Below are positions 38,397 to 49,132 of a stretch of DNA of 64,000 nt, piece by piece. A model generated the notes under the pieces. It was not told where the DNA came from, made no database searches, and saw only the letters and a program-made list of their open reading frames with translations. Source of the stretch: Methanolobus sp. GTDB lineage: Archaea > Halobacteriota > Methanosarcinia > Methanosarcinales > Methanosarcinaceae. Position 1 is the stretch's first letter. Each line of letters starts with the position of its first letter. The stretch spans positions 1 through 64,000 of the forward strand of contig NZ_JAUXNK010000046.1 in assembly GCF_030682845.1 (NCBI RefSeq). Reading direction: 5' to 3'. Position numbers and translations under genes: made by a program.

Positions 38397-38602
38397 CCTT
38401 TCTCTTTTTTCATTTTCATGCTCGATCTATACTGGCACTGGAGATGTCCACTTGTCCGATGCAAATATCTCTTGAGCTCCCTGATATCCTGTAAACATCA
38501 CAGTTCTTATCGATGTTGATTCATAACGAAATGCTTATCTAGAAGGTACTGTATTTCCTTTCTTTATATTTGTACAATAGCAGGTAAGATCCGTTCTATT
38601 TA

Positions 38603-39412
38603 TTGGTTAGTTTTAAGCTGGTTTGGAAAATGACACATATCCTGGATGACTATGCCGTATCGAGCCCTCTCAGGTACAGGAACAACTGGCTCAAATTAAC
38701 TGTTGTTGCATTTGGCATCCTTGCAGGTGTTTCCTCCAACTCTCCATTTGTCCCTCTTGTAATAGCTGTGTGCATGAGTTTCGCAACAGTTTATTTTGGC
38801 AAGGTCCCTGCAGGTCCATATTTCCGAATACTGGCAGCACCTGCAGGTTTTGTCATGGTGAGTGCTGTAATAATAGCATTTTTCTTTGGAGAGGGGGAGA
38901 AGTTATTTTCCTTTGAGGTTCTGGGCTTTACCCTTGGTGTGGGCTCTGCCGGTCTCAATATGGCCCTGCTGGTACTTGCACGGACCCTGGGAGGTATGTC
39001 CTGCCTGCTCTTCCTGTCCCTTACCACGCCTATGATAGAACTGTTCTCGGTCCTAAAGGCGACAAGAATTCCTGACTCGTTCATTGAGATATCGATGATG
39101 ATGTATCGCTATATCTTTGTCTTCCTGGAGGTGGCTATGGGTGTGAAGTATGCTCAGACTGTCCGGCTGGGATATAAGGATTTCAGGACATCCTTCCGGT
39201 CTGTGGCCATGCTTGCGACTAACCTTTTCATCAGGTCATGGGAGCAGGGGGAAAAACTATATGTGTCAATGAACTCAAGGTGCTATGACGGGAAGCTGAC
39301 CATGCTTGATGAGAAAAGACCAGTCCGGCTACTCGAGATCGTGCTGACATGCGGTTATTTTACGCTTGTGCTGGCTGTTTTCTATTTTACAAGAGGTATA
39401 TCCTTTATCTGA
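38603..39412 (+). CDS. cbiQ: Cobalt ECF transporter T-component CbiQ
   Basis: 269 aa; multi-TM, AQTVRLGYKDFRTSFRSV, MNSRCYDGKL. Confidence 0.93.
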   Translation: MVSFKLVWKMTHILDDYAVSSPLRYRNNWLKLTVVAFGILAGVSSNSPFVPLVIAVCMSFATVYFGKVPAGPYFRILAAPAGFVMVSAVIIAFFFGEGEKLFSFEVLGFTLGVGSAGLNMALLVLARTLGGMSCLLFLSLTTPMIELFSVLKATRIPDSFIEISMMMYRYIFVFLEVAMGVKYAQTVRLGYKDFRTSFRSVAMLATNLFIRSWEQGEKLYVSMNSRCYDGKLTMLDEKRPVRLLEIVLTCGYFTLVLAVFYFTRGISFI

Positions 39413-39421
39413 GGTAAAAAC

Positions 39422-40753
39422 ATGGTCGTTCTGGAAACAAAGGATCTCAGTTACTCTTACCCTGATGGCACCCTCGCTCTTGAGGATATCAATATAAAGA
39501 TCGAAAAGGGAAAGAAAATAGCATTTGTCGGTCGCAACGGCTCTGGCAAATCCACGCTTTTCCTTGCCCTTAACGGGACCCACCGCCCTCAGAAAGGCCA
39601 GGTGCTCTATCACGGGGAGCCCCTGAAATATGATTCAAAGTCCCTGCGCGAAGTACGAAAGAATGTAGGTATTGTTTTCCAGAATTCCGATGATCAGATA
39701 TTTGCGCCCACGATCTACCAGGATGTCGCTTTCGGACCTACTAACCTGGGTTATCCCAAAGAGAAGGTCGAAAAGATAGTCACTGACACCCTGGAGTATG
39801 TGGGGCTGACCCATCTCAGGAACAAACCTCCTCACCACCTCAGCGGAGGGCAGAAAAAGAGGGTTGCAATTGCCGGCATAGTCGCCATGGACCCGGAAGT
39901 TATCATTCTTGATGAGCCACTTTCCAACCTTGATCCTGTGGGCGCTGATGAAGTAATGGACCTGCTAAATGAGCTAAATTATTTCGGCAAGACAATCGTG
40001 ATCTCCACCCATAATGTCGACCTTGCATACAGCTGGGCAGATTATGTCTTCCTTATGAACAACCGCAGGGTAATCAGTGAAGGTGTTCCTGAGGAAATAT
40101 TCAGGCAGACTGAGAATCTCAAGACAGCTTATCTCAAGAGGCCTGTTACGCTGGAGATATACGAGGAGATCAAAAAGAGAGGTCTTGCGAAAATAAAAAG
40201 CTGCCCCCGTGATATTCCCGACCTGGTGCAGACCCTGCGTCCTCAGCATCTGATGTGGGTCGATGTCCCTCCCGAGGTTAAGGAAGGGGATACTATAAAC
40301 CTGGGGATACTTTACGGGGAATATGCTATGGATTCGATGTATGAGGCCATTAACTGTCGTGTACTGCACATCCACGAAGATGGTCTTGCGATAGTCGAGA
40401 TGGACAGAAAAGCTCTCAGGGCCGGCTCTATTGGTATCTATGACACTTCCAGATATTCCCATGATGAACTGATACGTATCATTTCAAGGGACGGCATTGA
40501 ATGCGTGGGTGCTATGGGCAAGAAAAGCAAACTCATAGCGGAAGAAAACGACCTTTACATTCATGTTACTTCCGGGGTGATCGACCGTTCGATACTTAAT
40601 GCACTGTCAGGCCAAAGATGTCTTATTCTGACGCACGGTGGAATGGTTGACCACGCCATGGACCGGATAAAATGCTATATGGAAAAAAGTGGAATAAATA
40701 TTCCTGTAAGTGTTGCTAATCAGGTAACGGAAAAGCAGACAAATCATTTATAA
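39422..40753 (+). CDS. cbiO: Cobalt ECF transporter ATPase CbiO with long C-terminal extension
   Basis: 443 aa; [40 protein letters not shown]; extra ~165 aa C-terminal domain. Confidence 0.93.
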   Translation: MVVLETKDLSYSYPDGTLALEDINIKIEKGKKIAFVGRNGSGKSTLFLALNGTHRPQKGQVLYHGEPLKYDSKSLREVRKNVGIVFQNSDDQIFAPTIYQDVAFGPTNLGYPKEKVEKIVTDTLEYVGLTHLRNKPPHHLSGGQKKRVAIAGIVAMDPEVIILDEPLSNLDPVGADEVMDLLNELNYFGKTIVISTHNVDLAYSWADYVFLMNNRRVISEGVPEEIFRQTENLKTAYLKRPVTLEIYEEIKKRGLAKIKSCPRDIPDLVQTLRPQHLMWVDVPPEVKEGDTINLGILYGEYAMDSMYEAINCRVLHIHEDGLAIVEMDRKALRAGSIGIYDTSRYSHDELIRIISRDGIECVGAMGKKSKLIAEENDLYIHVTSGVIDRSILNALSGQRCLILTHGGMVDHAMDRIKCYMEKSGINIPVSVANQVTEKQTNHL

Positions 40754-41183
40754 TGAAATATCTGCTGATCTAGGCAAATACCTCTCTTGATTGTGCATCC
40801 GGGGACTATACTCCATTCGGTAATTTTTACAGTTATACTCTCGCAGAGCAAAAGTCATCCATTGAATAAAAATGTAATAGCAAGCATAATATATAGTGCA
40901 AATAAAAGAATTATGTATTTTTCTTTCATCAGATATTAACTTATTTTATAATTATATAAACGTTGTGTTTTATAAATGCAGCCTGCATGTGGTATCTTCT
41001 CTTTTTTAAGACTCTACAAGAGTGAACATCGTATACATATTGCGGCTGCATTGCATATAGAAACCAATCTTATCTGCTTGGTTTCGTCCAATTCCTACGT
41101 AGCCCTGAATAATCTGGTGCTACTTTAGCACGTACTTAGGACATACTTGCTCATAACGCTTATATAGCTTATATCCTTCTATG

Positions 41184-41201
41184 TAGTATTAAGTAATACT
41201 A
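41184..41201. promoter_or_regulatory. Perfect inverted repeat tagtatta-ag-taatacta upstream of NicO transporter
   Basis: Two 8-bp arms, 2-nt spacer, 46 bp before the ORF start. Confidence 0.4.
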
Positions 41202-41247
41202 AAAGATTCTGGAGTTAAATAGTAGTATCATACGGGGATTAAAAATC

Positions 41248-41934
41248 ATGGAATTATTGCCGCCGGGAATGAGTGTATTGTCTTCGGATCTTAACTTCTT
41301 GATAATTCTCTCTGCATTCCTCCTTGGTGCATTACATGCACTCGAACCAGGTCATGGAAAATCGATCATGGCAGTTTTTGTCATGGGTACGGATGCAGAT
41401 CTAAAAGATGCTCTTCTCCTTGGACTTACAATAGTTATTTCTCATGTCATTGTAGTAATGGCATTGGGTGTTGCTTCCATTTATCTGGTCGAGGCCTTGA
41501 ATGTCGATCCGACCCACGATATCATGAGCCTGGTCGGTGGGCTCATACTGATAGGTGTGGGAGTATGGATATTAAGGAAATTCTATCACCCCCATGAGCA
41601 CACTATCGATACAAGGAAAGGGGTAATTGCAATAGGGCTTTCCACAGGGCTGATACCATGCCCGGCAGCGCTTGCGATATTGCTCTTCAGCATATCCAAT
41701 GATCAGGTATATAAAGGTCTTTTCTATGTGCTCGTATTCAGCGCCGGTCTGGCAATATCTATAACTCTCCTCTCGATAGTATTTGTTAAAGGAAAGGGTT
41801 TTATAGAGGGCTATGTAAGCAGCAAGAGCATTAGCAAGCTTCCCCTGGTCAGCGGTTCATTCATAATTATCATAGGGGTGCTGACACTGCTGCATCCGAT
41901 ACTGGAACACCTGGCACCGGGTATACATATCTGA
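41248..41934 (+). CDS. NicO/RcnA-type nickel/cobalt transporter
   Basis: LGALHALEPGHGKSIMAVFVMGTDADLKDALLLGLTIVISHVIVV; STGLIPCPAALAILL. Confidence 0.85.
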   Translation: MELLPPGMSVLSSDLNFLIILSAFLLGALHALEPGHGKSIMAVFVMGTDADLKDALLLGLTIVISHVIVVMALGVASIYLVEALNVDPTHDIMSLVGGLILIGVGVWILRKFYHPHEHTIDTRKGVIAIGLSTGLIPCPAALAILLFSISNDQVYKGLFYVLVFSAGLAISITLLSIVFVKGKGFIEGYVSSKSISKLPLVSGSFIIIIGVLTLLHPILEHLAPGIHI

Positions 41935-41944
41935 AAAGGAGTGT

Positions 41945-42790
41945 TCAAATGCCCTCATAGGTTCTTTTCAACAGCAGTGCGTCGCCTTCATTGTCCGGGC
42001 TTTCACATATCAGAAGACCTTTCACCCTGAAGTCTTTCAATGCCTTCATAAGTTCTGCATATTGAAGGTCTGAATCCTCCAGATTGAGGTGGTTCTTCTC
42101 CCCCTTTTCTCCGTACTCTATCCCCGAAACATGCATGTGCATATCGCACAGGGCTTCTTTTCCGAGTGTTTCTTCAATCATTGCAAGTACACGGCAGAAT
42201 TCCTCTTCGGAGTTCTCAGCTCCGTTGCTCCTGGCATGCAGGTGTGCAAAATCAATGCAAGGCAGCACTCCTTCTATCTCGCTGCTCAGTCTCAGTGTTT
42301 CATTCAGGGACCCGAATTGAGAAGGTTTGCCGGTAGTTTCTGGCCGCAGGATAACATGTATGCTGTCGTCCTCAAGTCTTGCTGTCAGTGTTTTGAGAAG
42401 AGTTGAAACTCTCTCGTGCACTTTTTCCGTGGTGTCTTCATGATAATATGCAGGATGGAATACGATGTTCCTTGCCCCGCACAGGCTACCTGTCCTTGAG
42501 GCTGCATATATCCTTCCGATACTGGCATCTATTTTCTCGGATTCGGCAGAGTTAAGGTTGATGTAATATGGTGCATGCGCGCTCAGGACCACTTCCAGTT
42601 CATTTGCCCTTCCAAAAACGCTTCTTGCACCCTTCTCTCCCATTTTCACTCCGCGGACGAACTCAAGTTCCATGCAGCCAAGCCCCAGTTCCCTTATCCT
42701 TTCGATCCCGCTGACACTTGTGCCTTTAAGAGAGCCTCCGGGTGTGCCTGCTGTCCCGAAAAGTAATTCATGAGGCATTTTTTGGGTCAT
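41945..42790 (-). CDS. TIM-barrel protein, endonuclease IV/xylose isomerase-like
   Basis: LSAHAPYYINLNSAESEKIDASIGRIYAASR, NIVFHPAYY, LRPETTGKPSQFGS, CIDFAHLHAR. Confidence 0.85.
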   Translation of the reverse strand: MTQKMPHELLFGTAGTPGGSLKGTSVSGIERIRELGLGCMELEFVRGVKMGEKGARSVFGRANELEVVLSAHAPYYINLNSAESEKIDASIGRIYAASRTGSLCGARNIVFHPAYYHEDTTEKVHERVSTLLKTLTARLEDDSIHVILRPETTGKPSQFGSLNETLRLSSEIEGVLPCIDFAHLHARSNGAENSEEEFCRVLAMIEETLGKEALCDMHMHVSGIEYGEKGEKNHLNLEDSDLQYAELMKALKDFRVKGLLICESPDNEGDALLLKRTYEGI

Positions 42791-43119
42791 GCGAACCCGA
42801 GTTTTGCCTTCAGTTCCTTTTCCCTCTCGGGAGAGAGCTTGTTCCTGACAAGTTCCATGAACGAATCAACATCTTCTTCTTCCAGGGAGCGGATATCTTC
42901 TTTCTCTTCCATGGCAAGCCCTACGAGATAATCAATCTCGGTGGCATCAAGCCTTTCCAGCCTTTCCCTGAAATCCTCCGCAGACTGTGCTATCTTGTGG
43001 GATATAGGTCTGAGGATGAACGGGTAACTGTGCCCCATCTTGGACATTGTACTTCCGCCGGCTTCAGGTGCCAGCTTGTCAAATATCTGTTTATCCATCT
43101 GCGAGAATTCTCTGCTCAT
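42787..43119 (-). CDS. Conserved archaeal hypothetical protein
   Basis: 110 aa ORF overlapping the TIM-barrel gene by 4 nt; charged C-terminus. Confidence 0.6.
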   Translation of the reverse strand: MSREFSQMDKQIFDKLAPEAGGSTMSKMGHSYPFILRPISHKIAQSAEDFRERLERLDATEIDYLVGLAMEEKEDIRSLEEEDVDSFMELVRNKLSPEREKELKAKLGFA

Positions 43120-43166
43120 GGAGATTAGTTGTAAAAGGAGGTTAATAAAATTATGTACTTTTGACC

Positions 43167-43643
43167 TCAGCGCAGGATGCGCCCATGTATATCTATTTCT
43201 CCACTGACGATCCTGGTCGAGGAGATACGTTCGCTGTCCTGCGCAAGCACGAATCCGATCCTGACTATCTCTATAGGCTTCATGCCTTTATCTTTGCGGA
43301 TGCTGTTGATCTTAAGTGCTACCGGGTGTGTTTCCGGTGAAACCACAATATAATCATAGTCTTCGTCGAGTGTCTTGCCATAAGGGTCATTGAGTTCTAT
43401 CAGTCTGTACTCTGCTTTTTTCGGGATTTCCTTAATGTATCTCAGGAGTTGTAACTCGCGATAGGGATAGTCCGGTATCTTACGACTTCGTTTGTTTGCC
43501 ATTGCATTTGATGTCAGGCCTATGTCTACCTGTCCGCTGTCTGCAAGCTCGAATGCCTTCCTGAGAAGTTCCCTGTGCCCGTCGTGCAAGCATTCGAAAG
43601 TACCACCGATCGCTACTTTTGCCATCGGGATGTTAATTATCAT
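43167..43643 (-). CDS. coaD: Phosphopantetheine adenylyltransferase (archaeal CoaD)
   Basis: VAIGGTFECLHDGHRELLRKAFELAD, GLTSNAMANKRSRKIPDY, VSPETHPVALKIN. Confidence 0.92.
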   Translation of the reverse strand: MIINIPMAKVAIGGTFECLHDGHRELLRKAFELADSGQVDIGLTSNAMANKRSRKIPDYPYRELQLLRYIKEIPKKAEYRLIELNDPYGKTLDEDYDYIVVSPETHPVALKINSIRKDKGMKPIEIVRIGFVLAQDSERISSTRIVSGEIDIHGRILR

Positions 43644-43791
43644 TTTCTTTGATAAGGTTTTTGTTGCAGGAACCTCTCCTGAGTATTGAATACTTTCACC
43701 ATGCTTGGTCTATGTATATATACTCCAGTCGCTATAGAATAGCACAATTGTGCACGAAATGGATAGCATGTGCACCTATGGAGTAACAAGA

Positions 43792-44769
43792 ATGACTGAA
43801 GTGTTATTAGAAGAACTGGACCATGTTGGTCCCGCAACCGCACAGAAACTGATGGATGCAGGGTTCACGACAGTAGAAGCGATAGCTGTTTCATCTCCTG
43901 CGGAACTTGCAACTGCAGCAGATATAGGTGAATCCACTGCCGCCAAGATCATCCTGGCTGCCCGGCAATCGGCGGATATCGGAGGTTTTGAGACCGGGGA
44001 TGTTGTAATGGAACGCAGGAAGCACGTGGGAAAACTTTCCACGGGCTGTGTGGAGTTCAATGAGATGATGGGAGGCGGGATCGAGACCCAATCGATAACT
44101 GAGATGTACGGTGAGTTCGGCTCCGGGAAGACCCAGGTTGCACACCAGCTTGCAGTCAATGTACAGCTTCCCCGGGAGCAGGGCGGCCTTAACGGCTCTG
44201 TGATCATCATCGACACTGAGAACACTTTCAGACCGGAGAGAATCCAGCAGATGGTGGAAGGGCTATCCGAAAAGTATGGCCAGGAGTACGACCATGCAGA
44301 GTTCCTGAAGAACATACATGTTGCCCGTGCCTTCAATTCCAACCACCAGATATTGCTTGTGGATTCAGCAATGGAACTTGCTAATGAACTCAAAAACACC
44401 GAAAAACCTGTAAGGCTTTTCATTGTGGACTCCCTGACAGCCCATTTCAGGGCTGAGTATATAGGCAGAGGCACCCTTGCTGACAGGCAGCAGAAACTCA
44501 ACAAGCACCTTCATGGGCTGCAAAGGTTCGGGGACCTTTTAAACGCATGTGTTGTTGTGACGAACCAGGTAATGTCAAAACCGGATGCTTTCTTCGGTGA
44601 TCCTACAAAACCAATTGGCGGGCATATTGTGGGTCATACGGCCACTTTCAGGTTATACCTGCGCAAATCCAAAGGGGACAAGAGAATAGTCCGGCTTGTG
44701 GACTCGCCTAACCTTCCGGATGCCGAGTCTATAATCTCCGTCACTACTGCAGGATTGCGAGATCCATGA
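43792..44769 (+). CDS. radA: DNA repair and recombination protein RadA
   Basis: [74 protein letters not shown]. Confidence 0.98.
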   Translation: MTEVLLEELDHVGPATAQKLMDAGFTTVEAIAVSSPAELATAADIGESTAAKIILAARQSADIGGFETGDVVMERRKHVGKLSTGCVEFNEMMGGGIETQSITEMYGEFGSGKTQVAHQLAVNVQLPREQGGLNGSVIIIDTENTFRPERIQQMVEGLSEKYGQEYDHAEFLKNIHVARAFNSNHQILLVDSAMELANELKNTEKPVRLFIVDSLTAHFRAEYIGRGTLADRQQKLNKHLHGLQRFGDLLNACVVVTNQVMSKPDAFFGDPTKPIGGHIVGHTATFRLYLRKSKGDKRIVRLVDSPNLPDAESIISVTTAGLRDP

Positions 44770-44809
44770 TCAGGGAAATGTTTTAATTGTTTCCCTTTAT
44801 CTACTTTTT

Positions 44810-45493
44810 ATGAAATTCAAGGCCCTTGCCATTGACATAGACGGCACGATCACAGATACGGATCGCCGGCTCAGCCTGAAAGCGGTTGAAAAACTGCGCA
44901 TCCTTGATGTTCCGGTTGTTCTTGCAACGGGTAATGTACTCTGTTATGCCAGAGCTGCCTCAAAACTCATAGGGGTATGTTGTCGCATAATAGCCGAGAA
45001 TGGTGGTATTATCACAGATGGCTTTGATAAGGAACCCATAGTGTCGGATCATATACACGAGTGTGAGCAGGCCTTCAGTTTTCTTTCGCAGGTAGTACCG
45101 GACATGGAGAAACTTGACTCGTCCCTGCGAAGAACGGAGATAGTGCTCAGAAGGAACTTTGATATTGAGAGCGCGAGAGCTTTGCTGGAAACCACCGGAT
45201 TTGATGTTGAGATCATCGACACCCATTTTGCTATCCATATCAAGAGCAAAAAGATAAACAAAGGCACAGGCCTTGTAAAAATGGCTGAACTTATGGGTCT
45301 GGAAGTATCTGATTTTGTTGCAATAGGCGATTCTGTGAATGACGTCGAAATGCTTGATGTGGCAGGCTTCTCTGTCGCTGTAGGGAATGCCGATAGTGTG
45401 ACTAAAAGCGCTGCAGATCATGTTACAGGCACTACATATGGCGACGGAACAGCAGAAGCTATTGACTACCTACTTTCAAAGGGTATGCTGTGA
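44810..45493 (+). CDS. Phosphoglycolate phosphatase (HAD family)
   Basis: LAIDIDGTITDTDRRLSLKAVEKLR, VLATGNVLCYARA, GDSVNDVEMLDVAGFSVAVGNA. Confidence 0.93.
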   Translation: MKFKALAIDIDGTITDTDRRLSLKAVEKLRILDVPVVLATGNVLCYARAASKLIGVCCRIIAENGGIITDGFDKEPIVSDHIHECEQAFSFLSQVVPDMEKLDSSLRRTEIVLRRNFDIESARALLETTGFDVEIIDTHFAIHIKSKKINKGTGLVKMAELMGLEVSDFVAIGDSVNDVEMLDVAGFSVAVGNADSVTKSAADHVTGTTYGDGTAEAIDYLLSKGML

Positions 45494-45573
45494 CCTTTTA
45501 AGCCTGAAGTGAATGGGTATAAAAAAGGCTGTAAAAAGGCTGTAAAGCCCGGGGTGAACTTGTATCCGTGGCT

Positions 45574-45879
45574 TTACAAACCTGCTTTATCTTTTAGGCT
45601 CTTGGCAAGGTTCTTGTCGACAACTATGTAGTCCTTGATAGCCCTGACAGACTCAAACGGTAACAATATGTACTGGTCATCGGTCAGGTATTTGGATGTA
45701 TCTAGACTCATATCCGGCTTTACTATCAGGTTTATCAGGTCTCCTGTTTTTACGTCCATCACTATATTGAAAAGGACACCTATTTCTGTACCATCGGTTG
45801 CCATTACCTGTTTGCTTGAAAGGTTTTTTGCAAAGACATTTGCCATTATTTCATTCACCCCTGAATATAAAAGCGACAC
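45574..45879 (-). CDS. PRC-barrel domain protein
   Basis: FAKNLSSKQVMATDGTEIGVLFNIVMDVKTGDLINLIVKP. Confidence 0.9.
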   Translation of the reverse strand: MSLLYSGVNEIMANVFAKNLSSKQVMATDGTEIGVLFNIVMDVKTGDLINLIVKPDMSLDTSKYLTDDQYILLPFESVRAIKDYIVVDKNLAKSLKDKAGL

Positions 45880-45896
45880 TTAAATTTTTCATATAT

Positions 45897-48143
45897 TTAT
45901 CTGTATCCTATATAAGAACTTGGTTCCTCTTTCTTTATGCCACCTTTGAACTGTGCCTGTATTCTCTCATAATACTCTACCATGTTCTCTGACAGCGTTG
46001 GTCTGACCTTGGCCAGAGCTTCCCTGAAATACTTCATGCCGACCTTCTCGCTCTCGAAGTTTTCGCGCAGTGCCAGCATCACCGCTTCTCTGCATACGGC
46101 TTCTATGTCTGAGCCAACAAAGCCTTCGGTAAGGATTGCGAGGTCATCTATACTGACGTCATCTCCCATGGGGATATTCCGGGTGTGTATCCGGAATATG
46201 TCTTTCCTGCCGGTAAGTGTGGACTGCCCTACAAGCACCAGCCTGTCAAAGCGCCCGGACCTAAGAAGTGCAGGGTCCAGCATATCGGGGCGGTTGGTGG
46301 CGGCTATCACGACTATCTCTTTCAGGGGTTCCAGGCCGTCCAGTTCTGTGAGCAACTGGTTGACTATCCTTTCAGAAACCTTGCCGTCCTCAGTCATCGC
46401 ACTGCGCATGGGTGCTATTGAATCGATCTCATCGAAGAATACTATGCAAGGAGCTACCTGTCTTGCTTTCTTGAATGTTTCGCGGATGGCTTTTTCAGAC
46501 TCGCCCACCCACTTGGAGAGCATCTGCGGTCCCTTCACACTGATGAAGTTCGCGTTAGATTCATTAGCAACTGCCTGTGCAATAAGCGTCTTTCCGGTGC
46601 CCGGCGGGCCGAACAGCAAAATACCTTTTGGGGGCCTGATGCCCATCTGAACGAACTTTTCAGGCCTTGTAAGAGGCCATTCCACTGCCTCTACAATTTC
46701 CTGCTTCGCTTTATCAAGCCCTCCCACGTCGCTCCATTTAACGGCGGGCACTTCCACAAGCACTTCTCTCATGGCAGACGGTTCTATCTCGCGAAGCGCA
46801 CCCTCAAAGTCCTCCCTGCATACATTGATGGTATCCAGGATCTCCGGCGGTATTTCTTCGTCCTCCAGGTTGATGTCAGGCAGTGCGCGCCTGAGTGACT
46901 TCATAGCAGCTTCCTGCACCAGTGCAAGAAGGTCTGCACCTACAAAGCCCTGGGTGTGCTTTGCAAGATACTCCAGCATCTCAGGTGTGACATCCTCGCG
47001 AAGTGGTACTCCCCTGGTATGGATCTGCAGTATCTCCAGACGGTCATCCGTGTCCGGGACTCCTATCTCGATTTCCCTGTCAAACCTTCCAGGCCTGCGC
47101 AGGGCCGGGTCTATGGCGTCCACACGGTTGGTGGCTCCGATGACAACTACCTGTCCTCTTTCCTCAAGGCCGTCCATCATTGTGAGGAGCTGGGCGACAA
47201 CCCTCCTTTCCACTTCACCTGTAACGTTCTGCCTCTTGGGTGCAATGGAGTCTATCTCATCAATGAATATAATAGAGGGAGCCTCTTCCTCTGCCTCCTC
47301 GAATATCTTGCGTATGCGCTCCTCGCTCTCACCATAGTATTTACCCATGATCTCGGGACCCGCAATGTAGAGGAAGTTGGCACGGGATTCATTTGCCACA
47401 GCTTTTGCAATAAGCGTCTTTCCGGTGCCCGGTGGTCCGAACAGTATGATGCCTTTGGGTGGCTCAATGTTAAGTCTCTGGAACAGCTCCGGGTGCTTCA
47501 GGGGCAACTCTATCATTTCCCTTACACGCTGTATCTCAGTGCCAAGACCTCCGATGTCCTCATAGGTGATTCCTCTTGCCGCACCGTCATATCCCCTTAC
47601 GGGTTTTTGCCTCAGTTCTATTTCAGTGAATTCACCTATTATCACAATGGTCTCGGTAGGTTCGACCTCGACGGCTATAAGCGGTATAGCCTGCCCTCCG
47701 CCCACCTGGCTGGACATTGGCTGGGTCATGGAACTGATGATGGGTATGACATCCCCTTCCACAAGAGGCCGCTTCATTATGTTCCTTTTGATTATCTCGC
47801 TAATGTGATCCCCGAATTCCATGGTCACGCCTTCCGGCGGGGCCAGGATGACCTTGGTAGCTGTTTCAACATCAGCTTTCCTGATCGTAACCCGCTCTCC
47901 AATCCCCACACCGGCATTCTGGCGGATGAATCCGTCTATGCGGACTATGCCCTGCCCCCAGTCCTGCCTCTCGGCTCTCCACACCTTGGCCGCAGTCTTT
48001 CTCTTACCCTCTATCTCCACTATGTCTCCGGGAGACAACTGCAAACTAAGAAGGGTTGTGGGGTCAAGCCTTACAATGCCCCTGCCGAAGTCGTTCGGAT
48101 GTGCTTTCTCTACTTTGATCTGTACTTCGTCCATTGAGTTCAT
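45897..48143 (-). CDS. CDC48/VAT family AAA ATPase
   Basis: 748 aa; two AAA domains ([34 protein letters not shown]), N-terminal double-psi barrel. Confidence 0.98.
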   Translation of the reverse strand: MNSMDEVQIKVEKAHPNDFGRGIVRLDPTTLLSLQLSPGDIVEIEGKRKTAAKVWRAERQDWGQGIVRIDGFIRQNAGVGIGERVTIRKADVETATKVILAPPEGVTMEFGDHISEIIKRNIMKRPLVEGDVIPIISSMTQPMSSQVGGGQAIPLIAVEVEPTETIVIIGEFTEIELRQKPVRGYDGAARGITYEDIGGLGTEIQRVREMIELPLKHPELFQRLNIEPPKGIILFGPPGTGKTLIAKAVANESRANFLYIAGPEIMGKYYGESEERIRKIFEEAEEEAPSIIFIDEIDSIAPKRQNVTGEVERRVVAQLLTMMDGLEERGQVVVIGATNRVDAIDPALRRPGRFDREIEIGVPDTDDRLEILQIHTRGVPLREDVTPEMLEYLAKHTQGFVGADLLALVQEAAMKSLRRALPDINLEDEEIPPEILDTINVCREDFEGALREIEPSAMREVLVEVPAVKWSDVGGLDKAKQEIVEAVEWPLTRPEKFVQMGIRPPKGILLFGPPGTGKTLIAQAVANESNANFISVKGPQMLSKWVGESEKAIRETFKKARQVAPCIVFFDEIDSIAPMRSAMTEDGKVSERIVNQLLTELDGLEPLKEIVVIAATNRPDMLDPALLRSGRFDRLVLVGQSTLTGRKDIFRIHTRNIPMGDDVSIDDLAILTEGFVGSDIEAVCREAVMLALRENFESEKVGMKYFREALAKVRPTLSENMVEYYERIQAQFKGGIKKEEPSSYIGYR

Positions 48144-48397
48144 CCTGAATATTATTTCAAATCAATAATTTGATTGTGATTGCTAGGTACTTATTTTATT
48201 TCATAGTTAAAATAGATGTGGTCTATGATCTACCCGGCAGCTTGTATTATCACTAAAAAGATTTAAATATGGATTTGTATGTATTATGCCTGAGATAAGA
48301 AACTATTCTGCGGATTCTCTATAAATTCCTTATTTATGGTGGCTCTTCAGCAGTATGGTTGAAGATCTTATTTTTCAAATAAAGGACGTGCATTGTT

Positions 48398-48607
48398 TTG
48401 TTTAACAATAATCAAGAGTCAACAGCTCCTGTAGCTGCTGGAGAAACATACGAAGTAACGATTCAGGACATCGCAAAAGAAGGCGACGGCATTGCCAGGA
48501 TAGAGGGCTTTGTTATCTTTGTGCCTCAGACCGAAGTCGGCGAGACTGTAAACATCAAGATCACCAAAGTACTGCGTAAATTTGCATTTGCAGAAAAGGA
48601 AGAATAA
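48398..48607 (+). CDS. TRAM-domain small protein
   Basis: 69 aa; [52 protein letters not shown]. Confidence 0.93.
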   Translation: MFNNNQESTAPVAAGETYEVTIQDIAKEGDGIARIEGFVIFVPQTEVGETVNIKITKVLRKFAFAEKEE

Positions 48608-48850
48608 ACTTTTATGATGGGCCAGAGCCCATCTTATTTATATTCAATTTTATATTTTAATTTTATATCCTTATTTACCCTTTCTTTTCAGAGAACGGAT
48701 AGTCGTCTGGTGCTTAAACAGGCATACCTCTTTTCTCCGTTGAAATTCCACGCTTCATGACTGATTCTTAAAATTGTTACTCCACATTTTAATAACCATC
48801 ACCCACATAAAGAAAATTAATATTTAGGGGAGTTTTTAGGAGGTGACAAA

Positions 48851-49099
48851 TTGGCAACAAGAATGAACGCTCTTGACTGGTTATCTCTTGCACTTGTGAT
48901 AATTGGTGGTCTCAACTGGGGTCTGATTGGTGCACTCAGGTTTGACCTTGTAGCAGCAATCTTTGGCGAGATGACTCTGCTCTCAAGAATAATCTACATC
49001 CTTGTAGGTCTGGCAGCGCTATACATGCTGTATTTCGCAACACGGGTAGGCAGCTCTGACAGGGCAGATGAAACCAGAACAACGACAGCACGCAAGTGA
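48851..49099 (+). CDS. DUF378 family membrane protein
   Basis: LDWLSLALVIIGGLNWGLIGALRFDLVAAIFGEMTLLSRIIYILVGLAALYML. Confidence 0.92.
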   Translation: MATRMNALDWLSLALVIIGGLNWGLIGALRFDLVAAIFGEMTLLSRIIYILVGLAALYMLYFATRVGSSDRADETRTTTARK

Positions 49100-49132
49100 G
49101 TTGTACTTATGTGTTTGAATTGATGATGGATT

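Noticed and set aside
46956-48137. 393-aa plus-strand ORF opposite the CDC48/VAT gene
   Set aside because: Antisense to a clearly conserved AAA ATPase; composition is a reverse-complement artefact with no recognisable family.
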